Source of the DNA: Candidatus Methylomicrobium oryzae
GTDB taxonomy: Bacteria; Pseudomonadota; Gammaproteobacteria; Methylococcales; Methylomonadaceae
Direction of reading: 5' to 3'
Length of the DNA stretch: 64,000 nt
NCBI RefSeq assembly: GCF_016745425.1
Contig: NZ_JAERVK010000007.1
Span: forward strand, 170,532 to 234,531
In this document: positions 48,121 to 58,588 of the stretch, one piece after another
Position numbering within the stretch: the first letter of the stretch is position 1
Layout: every line of letters starts with the position of its first letter
Translations under genes and position numbers: made by a program
The notes under the pieces: model-generated
What the model was told of the DNA's origin: nothing
The model's input: the letters and a program-made list of their open reading frames with translations, nothing else
Database searches by the model: none

Positions 48121-49791
48121 ATGAACACGAGAAAATACTCCTGGCCATTCGTACTGGCCCTGGCACTGCATATTTCGATCGTGCTGCTGTTCATCCTCAG
48201 TACGCTGTTCAAACTGTCGGATGATGCGGGGCCGCCGCAACCGGAAATCATCCAGGCCACCGTCGTGGAACAACCGCCCGAACCGGCATCTTCCAAAGCG
48301 AAGTCCGAACCCGCGCCGGAACCGGTTCCCGAGGTAAATCAGGCGGCCGAAATGCAGAAAAAAGCCGCCGCGATAGCGGAGGCTCAGGCGGCGAAGGCCC
48401 GGGAAGCGGCTGAAAAAGCCGCCGAAGAAAGAAAAGCGCAGGAAAAAGCGGCCGCGCTGAAAGCACAGAAACTGGCCGAGGAAAAAGCCAAAGCCGAAGC
48501 GGAAGAAGCCGCGCTGAAAGCGAAAAAATTGGCCTCCGAAAAAGCCGAGGCGGAAGCGAAAGCCAAGGCCGAGGCGGAAAAGGCGGCCGAAGCGAAAGCG
48601 CAAAAACTTGCAGCCGAAAAAGCGGAAGCCGAGGCCAAAGCGAGAAAACTGGCGGCGGAAAAAGCGGAAGCCGCCGCCAAAGCCCAGGCGGAGGCGGACA
48701 AGGCCGCCGCCGAAAAAGCCCAAAAACTGGCGGCCGAAAAGGCCGCCGCTGCGAAGGCCAAAGCGGAAGCCGAAGCGAAAGCCAAAGCGGAAGCCGAAAA
48801 ACTGGCTGACCTGAAAGCGCAAAGGCTCGCAGCCGAGAAAGCCGAACGGGAACAAGCCGCCAAAGCCAAGGCCGAAGCGGAAAAGACCTCCGCGGAGAAA
48901 GCCAAAAAGCTGGCCGCCGAAAAAGCGGCCGAAGAAAAGGCTAAAAAGCTGGCCGCGGAAAAAGCCGCCGAGGAAAAAGCTAAAAAGCTGGCAGCCGAAA
49001 AAGCCGCCGAGGAAAAAGCTAAAAAGCTCGCTGCGGAAAAAACCGAGGCGGCGGCGAAAGCCAAGGCCGAAGCGGAAAAAGCCGCCAAAGCGAAAGTCGA
49101 GGCCGAAAAAGCAAAAAAACTGGCCGCAGAGAAAGCGGCCAAGGCCAAAGCGGAAGCCGCCGCCAAAGCCCAGGCGGAGGCGGACAAGGCCGCCGCCGAA
49201 AAAGCCCAAAAACTGGCGGCCGAAAAGGCCGCCGCTGCGAAGGCCAAAGCGGAAGCTGAAGCCAAAGCCAAGGCGGAAGCCGAGAAAGCGAAAAAATTAG
49301 CGGCTGAAAAAGCGGCGGCCGCTGCGAAGGCGGAAGCGGAAAGAGCGGCAGCAGCCAAGGCCAAAGCGGAGGCTGAAGCGAAAGCCAAGGCGGAAGCCGA
49401 ACGCGCTGCAGCCGAGGCAAAAGCGAAAGCCGAAGCCCAATCCAAGGCCGAAGCGGAAAGAGTCGCCCAGGAAGCGAAAGCCAAAGCCGCCGCAGCACAG
49501 GATGCCGTCAAAAAAGCGATCGACGCGATCCGTATGAAGGTCAACCGCAGCTGGATTCGTCCGATGTCGATGAAGCCGGGCTTGAAATGCAAAATCCGAG
49601 TCAGACTGATGTCCGACGGCACCGTGATCGAAGCGGAAGTGGTTGCCTCCAGCGGCGACGAAATTTTCGACCGTTCGGCCGAGAATGCGGTCAACAAGGC
49701 ATCGCCGTTGCCGGTGCCTCAGGATAAGGATGTGTTCGCGAAAAATTTCCGGTCGTTTACGTTCACTTTCGATCCCGACCGGGGGGCTTAA
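48121..49791 (+). CDS. tolA: TolA with extended Ala/Lys/Glu helical domain
   Basis: A 556-residue inner-membrane protein bridging to Pal and TolB. The N-terminal anchor is at about 8-28 (FVLALALHISIVLLFILSTL). Then come about 350 residues (about 75-460) of KAAEKAKAEAE-type helix. The C-terminal domain (about 465-556) contains RSWIRPMSMKPGLKCKIRVR and VVASSGDEIFDRSAENAV. It is longer than the 421-residue Escherichia coli protein because of internal repeats: a perfect 110-bp direct repeat and a roughly threefold 13-residue unit (KKLAAEKAAEEKA). Confidence 0.93.
   Translation: MNTRKYSWPFVLALALHISIVLLFILSTLFKLSDDAGPPQPEIIQATVVEQPPEPASSKAKSEPAPEPVPEVNQAAEMQKKAAAIAEAQAAKAREAAEKAAEERKAQEKAAALKAQKLAEEKAKAEAEEAALKAKKLASEKAEAEAKAKAEAEKAAEAKAQKLAAEKAEAEAKARKLAAEKAEAAAKAQAEADKAAAEKAQKLAAEKAAAAKAKAEAEAKAKAEAEKLADLKAQRLAAEKAEREQAAKAKAEAEKTSAEKAKKLAAEKAAEEKAKKLAAEKAAEEKAKKLAAEKAAEEKAKKLAAEKTEAAAKAKAEAEKAAKAKVEAEKAKKLAAEKAAKAKAEAAAKAQAEADKAAAEKAQKLAAEKAAAAKAKAEAEAKAKAEAEKAKKLAAEKAAAAAKAEAERAAAAKAKAEAEAKAKAEAERAAAEAKAKAEAQSKAEAERVAQEAKAKAAAAQDAVKKAIDAIRMKVNRSWIRPMSMKPGLKCKIRVRLMSDGTVIEAEVVASSGDEIFDRSAENAVNKASPLPVPQDKDVFAKNFRSFTFTFDPDRGA
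48661..49256. repeat. 110-bp direct repeats and short tandem units within tolA
   Basis: 48661-48770 is identical to 49147-49256 (offset 486 bases, in frame). Between them, about 48906-49035 holds three 39-base units encoding KKLAAEKAAEEKA with few differences. These could change TolA length by in-frame recombination. Confidence 0.88.
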
Positions 49792-49811
49792 TTAATATAA
49801 GACTGCTCTGC

Positions 49812-49893
49812 GTAGGTTGGGTTAGGCGTTAGCCGTAACCCAACGAAATCGAAGACGGCAATGTCGGGTTACGCTATCGCTAACCCAACCTAC
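49812..49893. repeat. palindromic intergenic repeat after tolA
   Basis: Arms GTAGGTTGGGTTAG (49812-49825) and CTAACCCAACCTAC (49880-49893) with further imperfect pairing inside. A half version occurs at 54422-54447. Confidence 0.8.
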
Positions 49894-49899
49894 AAATGC

Positions 49900-49923
49900 G
49901 TCCCCACGCCGGAGCGTGGGAAC
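49900..49923. repeat. short hairpin, CCCACGC/GCGTGGG type
   Basis: GTCCCCACGC-CGGA-GCGTGGGAAC with one mismatch. The same unit in the other orientation is at 51348-51371, and partial copies lie near 35200 and 57842. Confidence 0.7.
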
Positions 49924-49939
49924 GATGAGAAGCTCACAG

Positions 49940-50019
49940 GTAGGGTACGCTGCCCGTACCTTTATTGGAAGCCCGATCGAGTTCGAAAGTCGATACATGG
50001 TACGCAGAGCGTACCCTAC
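49940..50019. repeat. palindromic intergenic repeat, family B, copy 2
   Basis: 21-base arms at 49940-49960 and 49999-50019 pair with two mismatches and match the arms at 43432-43511. It ends 39 bases before the tolB start, so it lies in the tolB 5' region. Confidence 0.85.
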
Positions 50020-50058
50020 ACATGATAATATTTTGAAAGTGTTTTGAGAGGTCTGCGT

Positions 50059-51336
50059 GTGAAGAGAATAAAGAAAATCGTCATCATCGGCTTGTTAGGT
50101 CTATTCGCGCCGCTGCTGCGCGCGGAAATGGACATCGAAATCACCGAAGGCATCGAAAGCGCGCTGCCGATCGCCGTCGTACCGTTTGCGCAGCAAGGCC
50201 CCGCGCCGGTCAGCATCAGCAGCGTGGTCAGCAACGACCTGGGGCACAGCGGCTATTTCAAGCCGATGAGCGAACAATACATGCCGGGGCGCCCGACGAC
50301 GCCCGAAGCGATCCAGTTCGAGCAATGGAAATCGGTCGGCCAGAATTACATCGTAATCGGCCAGGCGATCCCGGCCGGAAACCAATACAATGTGCAGTTC
50401 CAGTTGTTCGACGTAAATAACGGCAGCCAGCTGCTCGGCTACCGGATGACTTCTTCCGCCCAGGATTTGCGCCGGACCGCGCATCACATCAGCGACCTGA
50501 TCTTCGAGAAACTGATCGGCAAAAAAGGCGTGTTCAGCGGCCGTATCGCCTACATCACCAGCAGCGGCCAGGGCGCATCCGCGACGCACCGGCTGCAGGT
50601 CGCCGACGCGGACGGCTTCAATCCGCAAACGATCGCGACTTCATCCGAACCCTTGATGTCGCCGTCCTGGTCGCCGGACGGACGTAAAATGGCTTACGTC
50701 TCGTTCGAAAGAAAAACCGCGGCAATTTATGTCCAAACGCTCGCGACCGGGCAGCGGGTGAAAGTCGCCGAATTCCCAGGCATCAACGGCGCGCCGTCCT
50801 GGTCGCCGGACGGCAGCAAGCTCGCGCTGACCCTGTCGAAGGACGGCAGCCCCGATATTTACGTGCTGAATCTGATCAACAATTCGTTGACCAAAATCAC
50901 CAACAGCACCGCAATCGATACCGAGCCGACCTGGTCGCCCGACGGCAGCACGATCGTCTTCACTTCGGACCGCGGCGGCAAACCGCAGCTTTACCGGGTT
51001 TCGAGCCAAGGCGGTTCCGAAAAACGGATCACCTTCTCCGGCAGTTACAATGCGCGCGCCAGTTTCTCGCCGGACGGCAAAAACATCGCGATGGTACACG
51101 GCAACGGCAATGACTACCGGATCGCAGTGTTGGATGTCGCGAGCGGCACGATCAACGTGCTGACCAGCGGCCCGACCGATGAATCGCCCAGCTTCGCGCC
51201 GAACGGAGACTTGATTTTATACGCTTCGCAGCGCGGCAGCGGCGGCTATCTGGCAGCCGTTTCGCTCGACGGCAAGATGCAGCAAAAACTCGTCTTCGAC
51301 AGCAATGCGGTCAGAGAGCCCGCCTGGTCCCCGTAG
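50059..51336 (+). CDS. tolB: TolB beta-propeller
   Basis: A periplasmic protein of 425 residues. The GTG at 50059 is chosen because GAGAGG lies 7 bases before it and VKRIKKIVIIGLLGLFAPLL gives a proper signal peptide; a TTG at 50044 is the alternative. The N-terminal domain is followed by WSPDGRKMAYVS, WSPDGSKLALTLS and WSPDGSTIVFTSD propeller repeats, and it ends REPAWSP. It interacts with Pal and TolA. The 252-base gap after tolA is filled by three palindromic repeats. Confidence 0.95.
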   Translation: MKRIKKIVIIGLLGLFAPLLRAEMDIEITEGIESALPIAVVPFAQQGPAPVSISSVVSNDLGHSGYFKPMSEQYMPGRPTTPEAIQFEQWKSVGQNYIVIGQAIPAGNQYNVQFQLFDVNNGSQLLGYRMTSSAQDLRRTAHHISDLIFEKLIGKKGVFSGRIAYITSSGQGASATHRLQVADADGFNPQTIATSSEPLMSPSWSPDGRKMAYVSFERKTAAIYVQTLATGQRVKVAEFPGINGAPSWSPDGSKLALTLSKDGSPDIYVLNLINNSLTKITNSTAIDTEPTWSPDGSTIVFTSDRGGKPQLYRVSSQGGSEKRITFSGSYNARASFSPDGKNIAMVHGNGNDYRIAVLDVASGTINVLTSGPTDESPSFAPNGDLILYASQRGSGGYLAAVSLDGKMQQKLVFDSNAVREPAWSP

Positions 51337-51347
51337 ATTTTACCGTC

Positions 51348-51371
51348 GTTCCCACGCTCCGGCGTGGGAAC
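51348..51371. terminator. hairpin after tolB
   Basis: GTTCCCACGC-TCCG-GCGTGGGAAC, perfect 10-base arms, starting 12 bases after the tolB stop. No T-run. It is also a member of the dispersed short-hairpin repeat, so it may not be a terminator. Confidence 0.4.
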
Positions 51372-51557
51372 TTAGCCTGTCTTGAAGGGTATAAATGTCA
51401 TTTCATTGCGATCCGGAAGAATGCCCGGACGCAGTGATTTTTTTGCTGATAAATAAGAGACCCTCCATCCGCCCGGTACAGATCCGGCCGAATTGACCAA
51501 TTGGCGCCCCCCCTTTTTTCTTGTACAATTATTGCCTTATTTTTCGGGATCTTAACG

Positions 51558-52139
51558 ATGAAATTAAATAAAACACTCTTAGCTTTAGCAATAAGCGTCC
51601 TATTTTTGACCGCGTGCAGCGATGACGAAGCCGATCAAGCCCTGACCGACGGTTCGCAAATGGGTGCAAGCGGCATTAACGATGCCTCGACCGGCGGCCT
51701 TAACAACGGAGCCGGCCTTGGCGGCTCGCAATTCGGTTCGGGAGCGGGAGGTGCCGGAGGTTACGGAAATAGCCGCTTGGGCCCCGAATTTTCCGACCCG
51801 AACAATCCGCTGTCCAAATCGACGATTTATTTCATGCTGGACAGCAGCCAGATCCAGCCGGATTTCGAGCCGGTCATCGCGGCGCACGCCCGCTACCTGG
51901 CCAACCATCCGAACCAGCGGCTGGCTCTGGAAGGCCATGCCGATGAACGCGGATCGCGCGAATATAATATTGCTTTGGGCGAAAACCGCTCCAAATCGGT
52001 CGCAAACCTGATGCGGGCGCAAGGCGTCTCCGACGGTCAGCTTGATCTGGTCAGCTATGGCGAAGAAAAACCGGCCGCGTTCGGCAGCGACGAATCCGCC
52101 TGGGAACTCAACCGCCGTGTCGAATTGGTTTATAAGTAA
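51558..52139 (+). CDS. pal: peptidoglycan-associated lipoprotein Pal
   Basis: A 193-residue lipoprotein. From the ATG at 51558 the signal peptide LLALAISVLFLTAC ends in lipobox Cys20. A glycine-rich linker covers about 35-70. The OmpA-like domain has IYFMLDSSQIQPDFEPVI, LEGHADERGSREYNIALGEN and ELNRRVELVYK. The 51501 start would spoil the signal peptide. Anchors the outer membrane to peptidoglycan in the Tol-Pal system. Confidence 0.95.
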   Translation: MKLNKTLLALAISVLFLTACSDDEADQALTDGSQMGASGINDASTGGLNNGAGLGGSQFGSGAGGAGGYGNSRLGPEFSDPNNPLSKSTIYFMLDSSQIQPDFEPVIAAHARYLANHPNQRLALEGHADERGSREYNIALGENRSKSVANLMRAQGVSDGQLDLVSYGEEKPAAFGSDESAWELNRRVELVYK

Positions 52140-53042
52140 ATGAAAATGCGTCCCTTGCTGATGTCGGTCTTGGCCGGCAGCCTCTCCGTCAATGCTTGCG
52201 CCTGGGCGCTGGCTCCCGTAGTCAATGACCCGAACGTTCCGGCAGGGATGATGCCGAATCCGAACGTGCAGGCCGCTGCGTCGAGCAAGACTCTGTACGA
52301 GTTAATGAACCGCATCGATCAGCTGCAGAACGAAGTGCGCGAACTGACCGGCAAGGTCGAGGAGCAGTCTTATCAGAACTCCGAGCTGAAAAAACGGCTA
52401 AGTACGATGTATTCGGATTTTGACGAAAGAATGCAAAATCTCGAAAGTAAGGTGTCGGGCGGCGCGCCGGCTACGGGCACCCCTCCGGCCGGCGAAAACG
52501 CCGGCGATGCCGAACAGCCTGCCGACCTGGACGCCATGCAGCCTTCCGGCGAAGCGCAGCCGGCAGAAACCGGCCAAGCGCCTGCCGAGGCAGCGCAGGC
52601 TCCGGCGAATGCCGAGGCCCCACCGGCCGTTCCGCCTGCCCCAAGCGAACCCGCTGCCGCAGTATCGGGAGACCAGGAATACAAACAGGCCTACGACGAC
52701 CTCAGAAACGGCCGTACCGCGCAATCGATCGAGGAATTCAAGGCCTACCTGGGCAAAAACCCTGCAGGCCCGTTGTCCGGCAACGCGCAGTACTGGCTCG
52801 GCGAAGCCTACCGGGTCAATCAGGATTTCAGTTCGTCCCGCGCCGCCTTGCTGAAGGTATTGGAAAGCTATCCCGACAGTCCGAAGGTGCCTGACGCGCT
52901 GTTGAAGCTCGGCTACATCGAAATCGACCTGAACAACAAGCCGAAAGCCGGCGAATATCTGAACCGGGTCGTAAACGAGTTCCCGAACACGAACGCGGCA
53001 CGTCTGGCGGCCAAAAAACTGCAATCAATCTCCGGCCAGTGA
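52140..53042 (+). CDS. cpoB: cell-division coordinator CpoB (YbgF)
   Basis: A 300-residue periplasmic protein: signal peptide (1-25), a coiled coil (about 45-100, NRIDQLQNEVRELTGKVEEQ), a long Pro/Ala linker (about 110-180), and TPR repeats (about 180-298, YDDLRNGRTAQSIEEFKAYL, YWLGEAYRVNQDFSSSRAAL). It starts directly after the pal stop and overlaps queE by 4 bases. CpoB couples Tol energy to peptidoglycan synthesis in the family. Confidence 0.93.
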   Translation: MKMRPLLMSVLAGSLSVNACAWALAPVVNDPNVPAGMMPNPNVQAAASSKTLYELMNRIDQLQNEVRELTGKVEEQSYQNSELKKRLSTMYSDFDERMQNLESKVSGGAPATGTPPAGENAGDAEQPADLDAMQPSGEAQPAETGQAPAEAAQAPANAEAPPAVPPAPSEPAAAVSGDQEYKQAYDDLRNGRTAQSIEEFKAYLGKNPAGPLSGNAQYWLGEAYRVNQDFSSSRAALLKVLESYPDSPKVPDALLKLGYIEIDLNNKPKAGEYLNRVVNEFPNTNAARLAAKKLQSISGQ

Positions 53043-53680
53043 GTTCTCTCCGTATTACCGAAATCTTTTATTCGCTGCAAGGTGAGTCGAATACGGTCGG
53101 GCTGCCGACCGTATTCATCCGGCTGACCGGCTGTCCGCTCCGTTGCGTTTATTGCGATACCGAATACGCCTTCAGCGGCGGCAAGAAGATCCCGATCGAC
53201 GACATCCTCGCTCAAGTCGATGCTTACGGCACGCCGTATGTCACCGTCACCGGCGGCGAGCCGTTGGCGCAGCCCGGCTGCCTCGACCTGATGACGCGTC
53301 TGCTCGACAAAGGCTACACCGTCTCGCTCGAAACCAGCGGCGCACTCGATATTTCGAAGGTCGACCCGCGGGTGATCAAGGTGATGGACTTGAAAACGCC
53401 CAGCTCGGGCGAACTGGGCCGAAATCTTTACCAAAATCTCGATTTTTTGGACCGCAAGGACCAGATCAAATTCGTAATCGGCAATGAAGAAGATTACGCC
53501 TGGTCGAAGGCCGCCCTGAACGATTACAATTTACCGGAACGTTGCCAGATTCTGTTTTCGCCGGTAATGGGCAGGCAAGACCCGACCGATCTGGCCGAAA
53601 AAATCCTTGCCGACCGGCTGCCGGTCCGCTTCCAGATTCAACTGCACAAACTGCTGTGGGCCGATGCCCGCGGCAAGTAA
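53039..53680 (+). CDS. queE: 7-carboxy-7-deazaguanine synthase
   Basis: A 213-residue radical SAM enzyme of queuosine biosynthesis. The FeS motif is CPLRCVYCDTEYAF (C-x3-C-x2-C), with FYSLQGESNTVGLPTVFIRL upstream and VTVTGGEPLAQPG for SAM binding. The start is a GTG that overlaps the cpoB stop (GTGA). It lies 6 bases before queC, the next enzyme of preQ0 formation. Confidence 0.95.
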   Translation: MSSLRITEIFYSLQGESNTVGLPTVFIRLTGCPLRCVYCDTEYAFSGGKKIPIDDILAQVDAYGTPYVTVTGGEPLAQPGCLDLMTRLLDKGYTVSLETSGALDISKVDPRVIKVMDLKTPSSGELGRNLYQNLDFLDRKDQIKFVIGNEEDYAWSKAALNDYNLPERCQILFSPVMGRQDPTDLAEKILADRLPVRFQIQLHKLLWADARGK

Positions 53681-53686
53681 TTCTGT

Positions 53687-54367
53687 ATGCAAAAAAAAGC
53701 GATTATCCTGCTCTCGGGCGGGCTCGATTCGATTACCGTTCTGGCGCTGGCCCAAAGCCAGGGCTACCTTTGCCACGCGCTCAGCTTCGACTACGGACAG
53801 CGGCATAATGCGGAACTGGAGGCCGCCAAACGCATCGCCGAGCACTACCGGGTCGCCGAACATAAAATCATTCCGCTGGGGCTCGGCGCGATCGGCGGTT
53901 CGGCGTTGACCGACGACCACATCCCGGTGCCGACCACGCCGCAAGCCGGCATTCCGGCCACCTATGTGCCGGCCCGCAACACGATCTTTCTGGCGTTCGC
54001 GCTGGGTTGGGCGGAAGTACTCAACGCCCGCGACATTTTCATCGGCGTGAATGCGGTCGATTATTCCGGCTACCCGGATTGCCGGCCCGAATTCATTGCG
54101 GCGTTCCAGAAACTGGCCGATCTGGCGACCAAGGCGGGCGTCGAAGGCGATCATTTTACGATCCACACGCCGCTGATTTCATTGAGCAAGGCCGACATCA
54201 TCAAAACCGGCCTGGCTTTGGGCGTCGACTACAGCCGAACGGTATCCTGTTATGCGGCCGATCCGGACGGCCGCGCCTGCGGCCTGTGCGATGCCTGCCG
54301 TCTGCGTAAAAACGGCTTCGCCGCTGCAGGCATCGAAGATCCTACCCGTTACCGGCCGACCCTTTAG
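53687..54367 (+). CDS. queC: 7-cyano-7-deazaguanine (preQ0) synthase
   Basis: A 226-residue PP-loop ATPase. [16 protein letters not shown] is the ATP-binding loop, [16 protein letters not shown] and [17 protein letters not shown] are family marks, and the zinc site is [20 protein letters not shown]. Last gene of the tol-que cluster. The organism can make preQ0, the queuosine precursor, if QueD is encoded elsewhere. Confidence 0.96.
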   Translation: MQKKAIILLSGGLDSITVLALAQSQGYLCHALSFDYGQRHNAELEAAKRIAEHYRVAEHKIIPLGLGAIGGSALTDDHIPVPTTPQAGIPATYVPARNTIFLAFALGWAEVLNARDIFIGVNAVDYSGYPDCRPEFIAAFQKLADLATKAGVEGDHFTIHTPLISLSKADIIKTGLALGVDYSRTVSCYAADPDGRACGLCDACRLRKNGFAAAGIEDPTRYRPTL

Positions 54368-54689
54368 CCCAACCGTTGAGGCAGTTCGCTCCGGCTTTCA
54401 GTGCAGGAAACGGCCGCGTAGGTTGGGCTGACGCCAGGAAGCCCAACAGATCGGGGTTTACAATACCAATCCTTATGCATCTCTCTTCTCGAGCCAATGC
54501 AAATCGGCTATCCTGGCAATGGCCCCGGCGAGTCCTTTCCAAATGCCGAACGCCTTCGCTCAAGACTCCACGAGGGCTACCCCGAACCAGTCCGATTTGA
54601 ACCCGCTCGCACGGCGTTTGTCATAAAATTTCCGCATATAAGCTTCTCCGATTCCAACCCGAACGGAGCGTGCGCTCAAAATACTCCAC
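54368..54689. other. 322-base gap without a gene
   Basis: Contains a short hairpin, GTTGGGCT (54422-54429) and AGCCCAAC (54440-54447), related to the 49812 repeat. Nothing else is recognised. Confidence 0.5.
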
Positions 54690-55712
54690 ATGAAAGTCAT
54701 CACCGCCCGAAACATACAAAAGCTGATCGCTACAACCGGGATCGAAAGCTTTTTCGACCGCCTGATCGCCGCACTCGAACAGGACTTTCGGCACTGGCAT
54801 GACTTTCGAAAATCGTCCCGCCACGCCACCCACTATGCCCAGGGCGTGATCGAACTGATGCCCTGCGCGAGCGGCCGTTACTATGCGTTCAAATACGTGA
54901 ACGGCCATCCCGGCAATACCCCCTTGGGCAAACTCAGCGTGATCGCCATCGGGCAGCTCAGCGACGCTCTCACCGGCTATCCCCTGCTGCTTGCCGACAT
55001 GACGCTGCTGACCGCATTCAGGACCGCCGCCACCAGCGCGTTAGCGGCGAAGTACCTGGCCCGCCCCGATGCCGAAACGCTTGCAATCATCGGCACCGGG
55101 GCGCAGGCCGAATTTCAGGTTCTGGGCTTCAAACGGCTTTTCCCGCTTAAGGAAATCCGGTATTACGACAAAGCCCCCCAGGCGATGGCCAAATTCGCGC
55201 ACAATCTTGAAAACTCGGGTTTCCTCCTGACTCCTGCAGACTCGGTCCGGGCAGCGATCCGGCAGGCTGATATTGTAATCACCGCCACCGCCGCGCACGG
55301 CCGGCAGCGGTTATTCGGCTTGCAGGACCTCGCGCCGGGTACCCATCTGAACGCAATCGGCGGCGATCGCCCCGGTAAGACCGAACTGCCTGCGGAACTG
55401 CTCGAAGCCGTGAAGATCGCGGTCGAATATCTGCCTCAATCGCTCGCCGAAGGCGAAGTGCAGCAATGCGCGGCGGATCGCGTCCATGCCGAATTGTGGG
55501 AACTTACGGCCGGCATCAAGCCGGGCCGTGAGTCCCGCGAAGAGATAACCCTTTTCGATTCGGTCGGTTTCGCGCTGGAAGATTATTCGGCCCTGCGTCT
55601 GCTTTACGAACTGGCTTCCGAGCATTCGCTAGGCGAGGAGCTGGAAATACTGCCGGAACCTGCTGATCCGAAAGACTTGTTCGGGCTGTTCAATCCCAAC
55701 CGCGCCGGCTAA
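54690..55712 (+). CDS. ornithine cyclodeaminase / mu-crystallin family protein
   Basis: A 340-residue NAD(P)-binding protein of the ornithine cyclodeaminase family. KYVNGHPGNTPLGKLSVIAI, LLADMTLLTAFRTAATSALA (Arg and Thr of the substrate site), LAIIGTGAQAEFQVLGF (dinucleotide loop), IVITATAAHGR and LNAIGGDRPGKTELP are all present. The catalytic Asp corresponds to the GGDRPGK Asp. Family members also include alanine dehydrogenases and siderophore enzymes, so ornithine-to-proline conversion is the default but unproven. Confidence 0.88.
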   Translation: MKVITARNIQKLIATTGIESFFDRLIAALEQDFRHWHDFRKSSRHATHYAQGVIELMPCASGRYYAFKYVNGHPGNTPLGKLSVIAIGQLSDALTGYPLLLADMTLLTAFRTAATSALAAKYLARPDAETLAIIGTGAQAEFQVLGFKRLFPLKEIRYYDKAPQAMAKFAHNLENSGFLLTPADSVRAAIRQADIVITATAAHGRQRLFGLQDLAPGTHLNAIGGDRPGKTELPAELLEAVKIAVEYLPQSLAEGEVQQCAADRVHAELWELTAGIKPGRESREEITLFDSVGFALEDYSALRLLYELASEHSLGEELEILPEPADPKDLFGLFNPNRAG

Positions 55713-55863
55713 AGGCGCCATTGCAAGAACAGCAGGCAACCTCCGCAGGTTAGCGCGCATCGTCCAGGCTATCGACCGCAAGCAATTCCTTCCCTTTAGG
55801 AAGCCCTGAATAAACCGAAGAATCTCTTCCTCCCGGAGAAGGGCAACGCCAAGTTACCGGGCT

Positions 55864-55929
55864 GTAGGCCGGATAAGCGAAGCGCATCCACCCTATGATC
55901 GCCGGATGCGCTTCGCTTATCCGGCCTAC
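55864..55929. repeat. REP-like palindrome, family A, second copy
   Basis: Perfect 26-base arms (55864-55889 and 55904-55929) around a 14-base loop. Arms begin GTAGGCCGGATAAGCGAAGC. It lies in the 399-base gap 55713-56111, which shows no gene. Confidence 0.9.
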
Positions 55930-56111
55930 GCAATATCTTGACTTAACAGACATGAAGCCGCTTTCATCGCCCCGAAAAATGAAAATACCCAAGGGCACTC
56001 GATGCGCTTCACGTTGTTCAGCACATCCTACTGGGTATTTTCACGGTAACGGCATTGCACAAAGGGAGAAGCGGCTTATTCGAAGCTTCCTTAAGACACG
56101 AGAACGACTTG

Positions 56112-57491
<1,380 letters not shown>

Positions 57492-57886
57492 GGTTGCCTG
57501 CGAAAAATGCCGAAGAAAAGATTCAGTAAAGGGAAGTTATGCCTTTACGAAGACAGAAAGCAATGACTATGCCAATAGAAGGGATATTTAACATATTAGA
57601 CCGGGCTGCGTCCGCTCCCGTTCTCGGCTCGAAAGCCTCCTGATCAAAGTGTCGAGGCATTACCGTCCAAAGAATGACGTTTGAAGATATGCACCGGCCT
57701 GCAAAACACCAGCCTCGGAGTTCAAAGCTGGCTTTGAAGAGTTTGCTTTGAACATATATTCAGGAACGGTCCAAAGCGGATTTGGATCCTACCGGCCCGT
57801 TTACCGGTTCGGGCTATCCGAAGGGCATAACGACGAGCGCGGGAGCGTGGGAACGATGTCACCGAAAAATGATATCGTCCCGATCC
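57492..57886. other. 395-base gap with a short hairpin
   Basis: TTCAAAGC-TG-GCTTTGAA at 57721-57738 matches the short hairpin pair at 27013-27065. A partial GGGAGCGTGGGAACGATG unit lies near 57842. No gene recognised. Confidence 0.5.
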
Positions 57887-58588
57887 TTAACGCGGCGGAC
57901 CCGGCAGCGCCTTCCGGTCGGACAGCATCGCCACGAAACTGCTGGCCTCGGCGATCGTCTGCTCCATCGCCTGGATCAACTGGGCGATATCGATCCCGAT
58001 CACGACGAATTCGTTTTGCAGCGCGGCGATCGCCTGCGCGTTCAGATTATGCTTCAGGTACAGGACCTGATCCTTGAACGCGGACAAGACCGGATGGATT
58101 TTCGCTTCGGCCGTGCGCAGAGATTTGATCAAGCGTGCGTAATTCTGCCGGGCCAGCCTGAGCTGTTGCTTGCTGTGGTTCTTGAGCGTGCGGCTATTGT
58201 ATTCGTTGAGTTCCTTTTCCCACTCGGCGAACAGCGCCTCGCTGACTTCTTCGATCGCCCGGATACGCGCGCTGACCGCCTCGGATTTCGTGCGGCAGAA
58301 CTGGTATTTCCGGTTCAACTGATGATAACGGTGTTCGAGCAGCGCATCGTTCACGTTCACCAGCATCTTGAAGCGCTGCAGCGCGTCCTCGAATTCGTTG
58401 CGGGTTTCCCTGAGGCTTACACAAGCCTGCTCGACCTGATGCACCACAATCGCGCGCTTATGGTCGCCGCCGATCGTTTCCCGGGCGTTGTAATAGACCG
58501 ATTTGATTTGTTTCAGGAATAAGCGCCGGATAAACGAGACGGCATAAGCCATTAAGTCGCCGTCCGCCGGTTTATTGGATTCAGCCAT
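57887..58588 (-). CDS. DUF2959-family coiled-coil protein
   Basis: A 233-residue, almost wholly helical protein. VVHQVEQACVSLRETRNEFE, EVSEALFAEWEKELNEYNS and FKDQVLYLKHNLNAQAIAAL match DUF2959, whose function is unknown. Many family members have a lipoprotein signal; this one instead starts MAESNKPADGDLMAYAVSFI without an obvious lipobox. Its start overlaps the end of the amino-acid-kinase-family gene by 8 bases, making it the third gene of the pabB operon. Confidence 0.82.
   Translation of the reverse strand: MAESNKPADGDLMAYAVSFIRRLFLKQIKSVYYNARETIGGDHKRAIVVHQVEQACVSLRETRNEFEDALQRFKMLVNVNDALLEHRYHQLNRKYQFCRTKSEAVSARIRAIEEVSEALFAEWEKELNEYNSRTLKNHSKQQLRLARQNYARLIKSLRTAEAKIHPVLSAFKDQVLYLKHNLNAQAIAALQNEFVVIGIDIAQLIQAMEQTIAEASSFVAMLSDRKALPGPPR

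Noticed and set aside
48028..49697. Large minus-strand frames opposite tolA, rich in Phe/Gly or Ala/Ser
   Set aside because: Caused by the repetitive GC-rich tolA stalk; no family similarity and TolA is certain on the plus strand.
51348..51371. Strong rho-independent terminator after tolB
   Set aside because: There is a perfect hairpin but no T-run, and the unit recurs as a dispersed repeat; kept only as a low-confidence terminator.
54368..54689. tRNA gene after queC
   Set aside because: No cloverleaf, T-loop or CCA-like end could be found on either strand.
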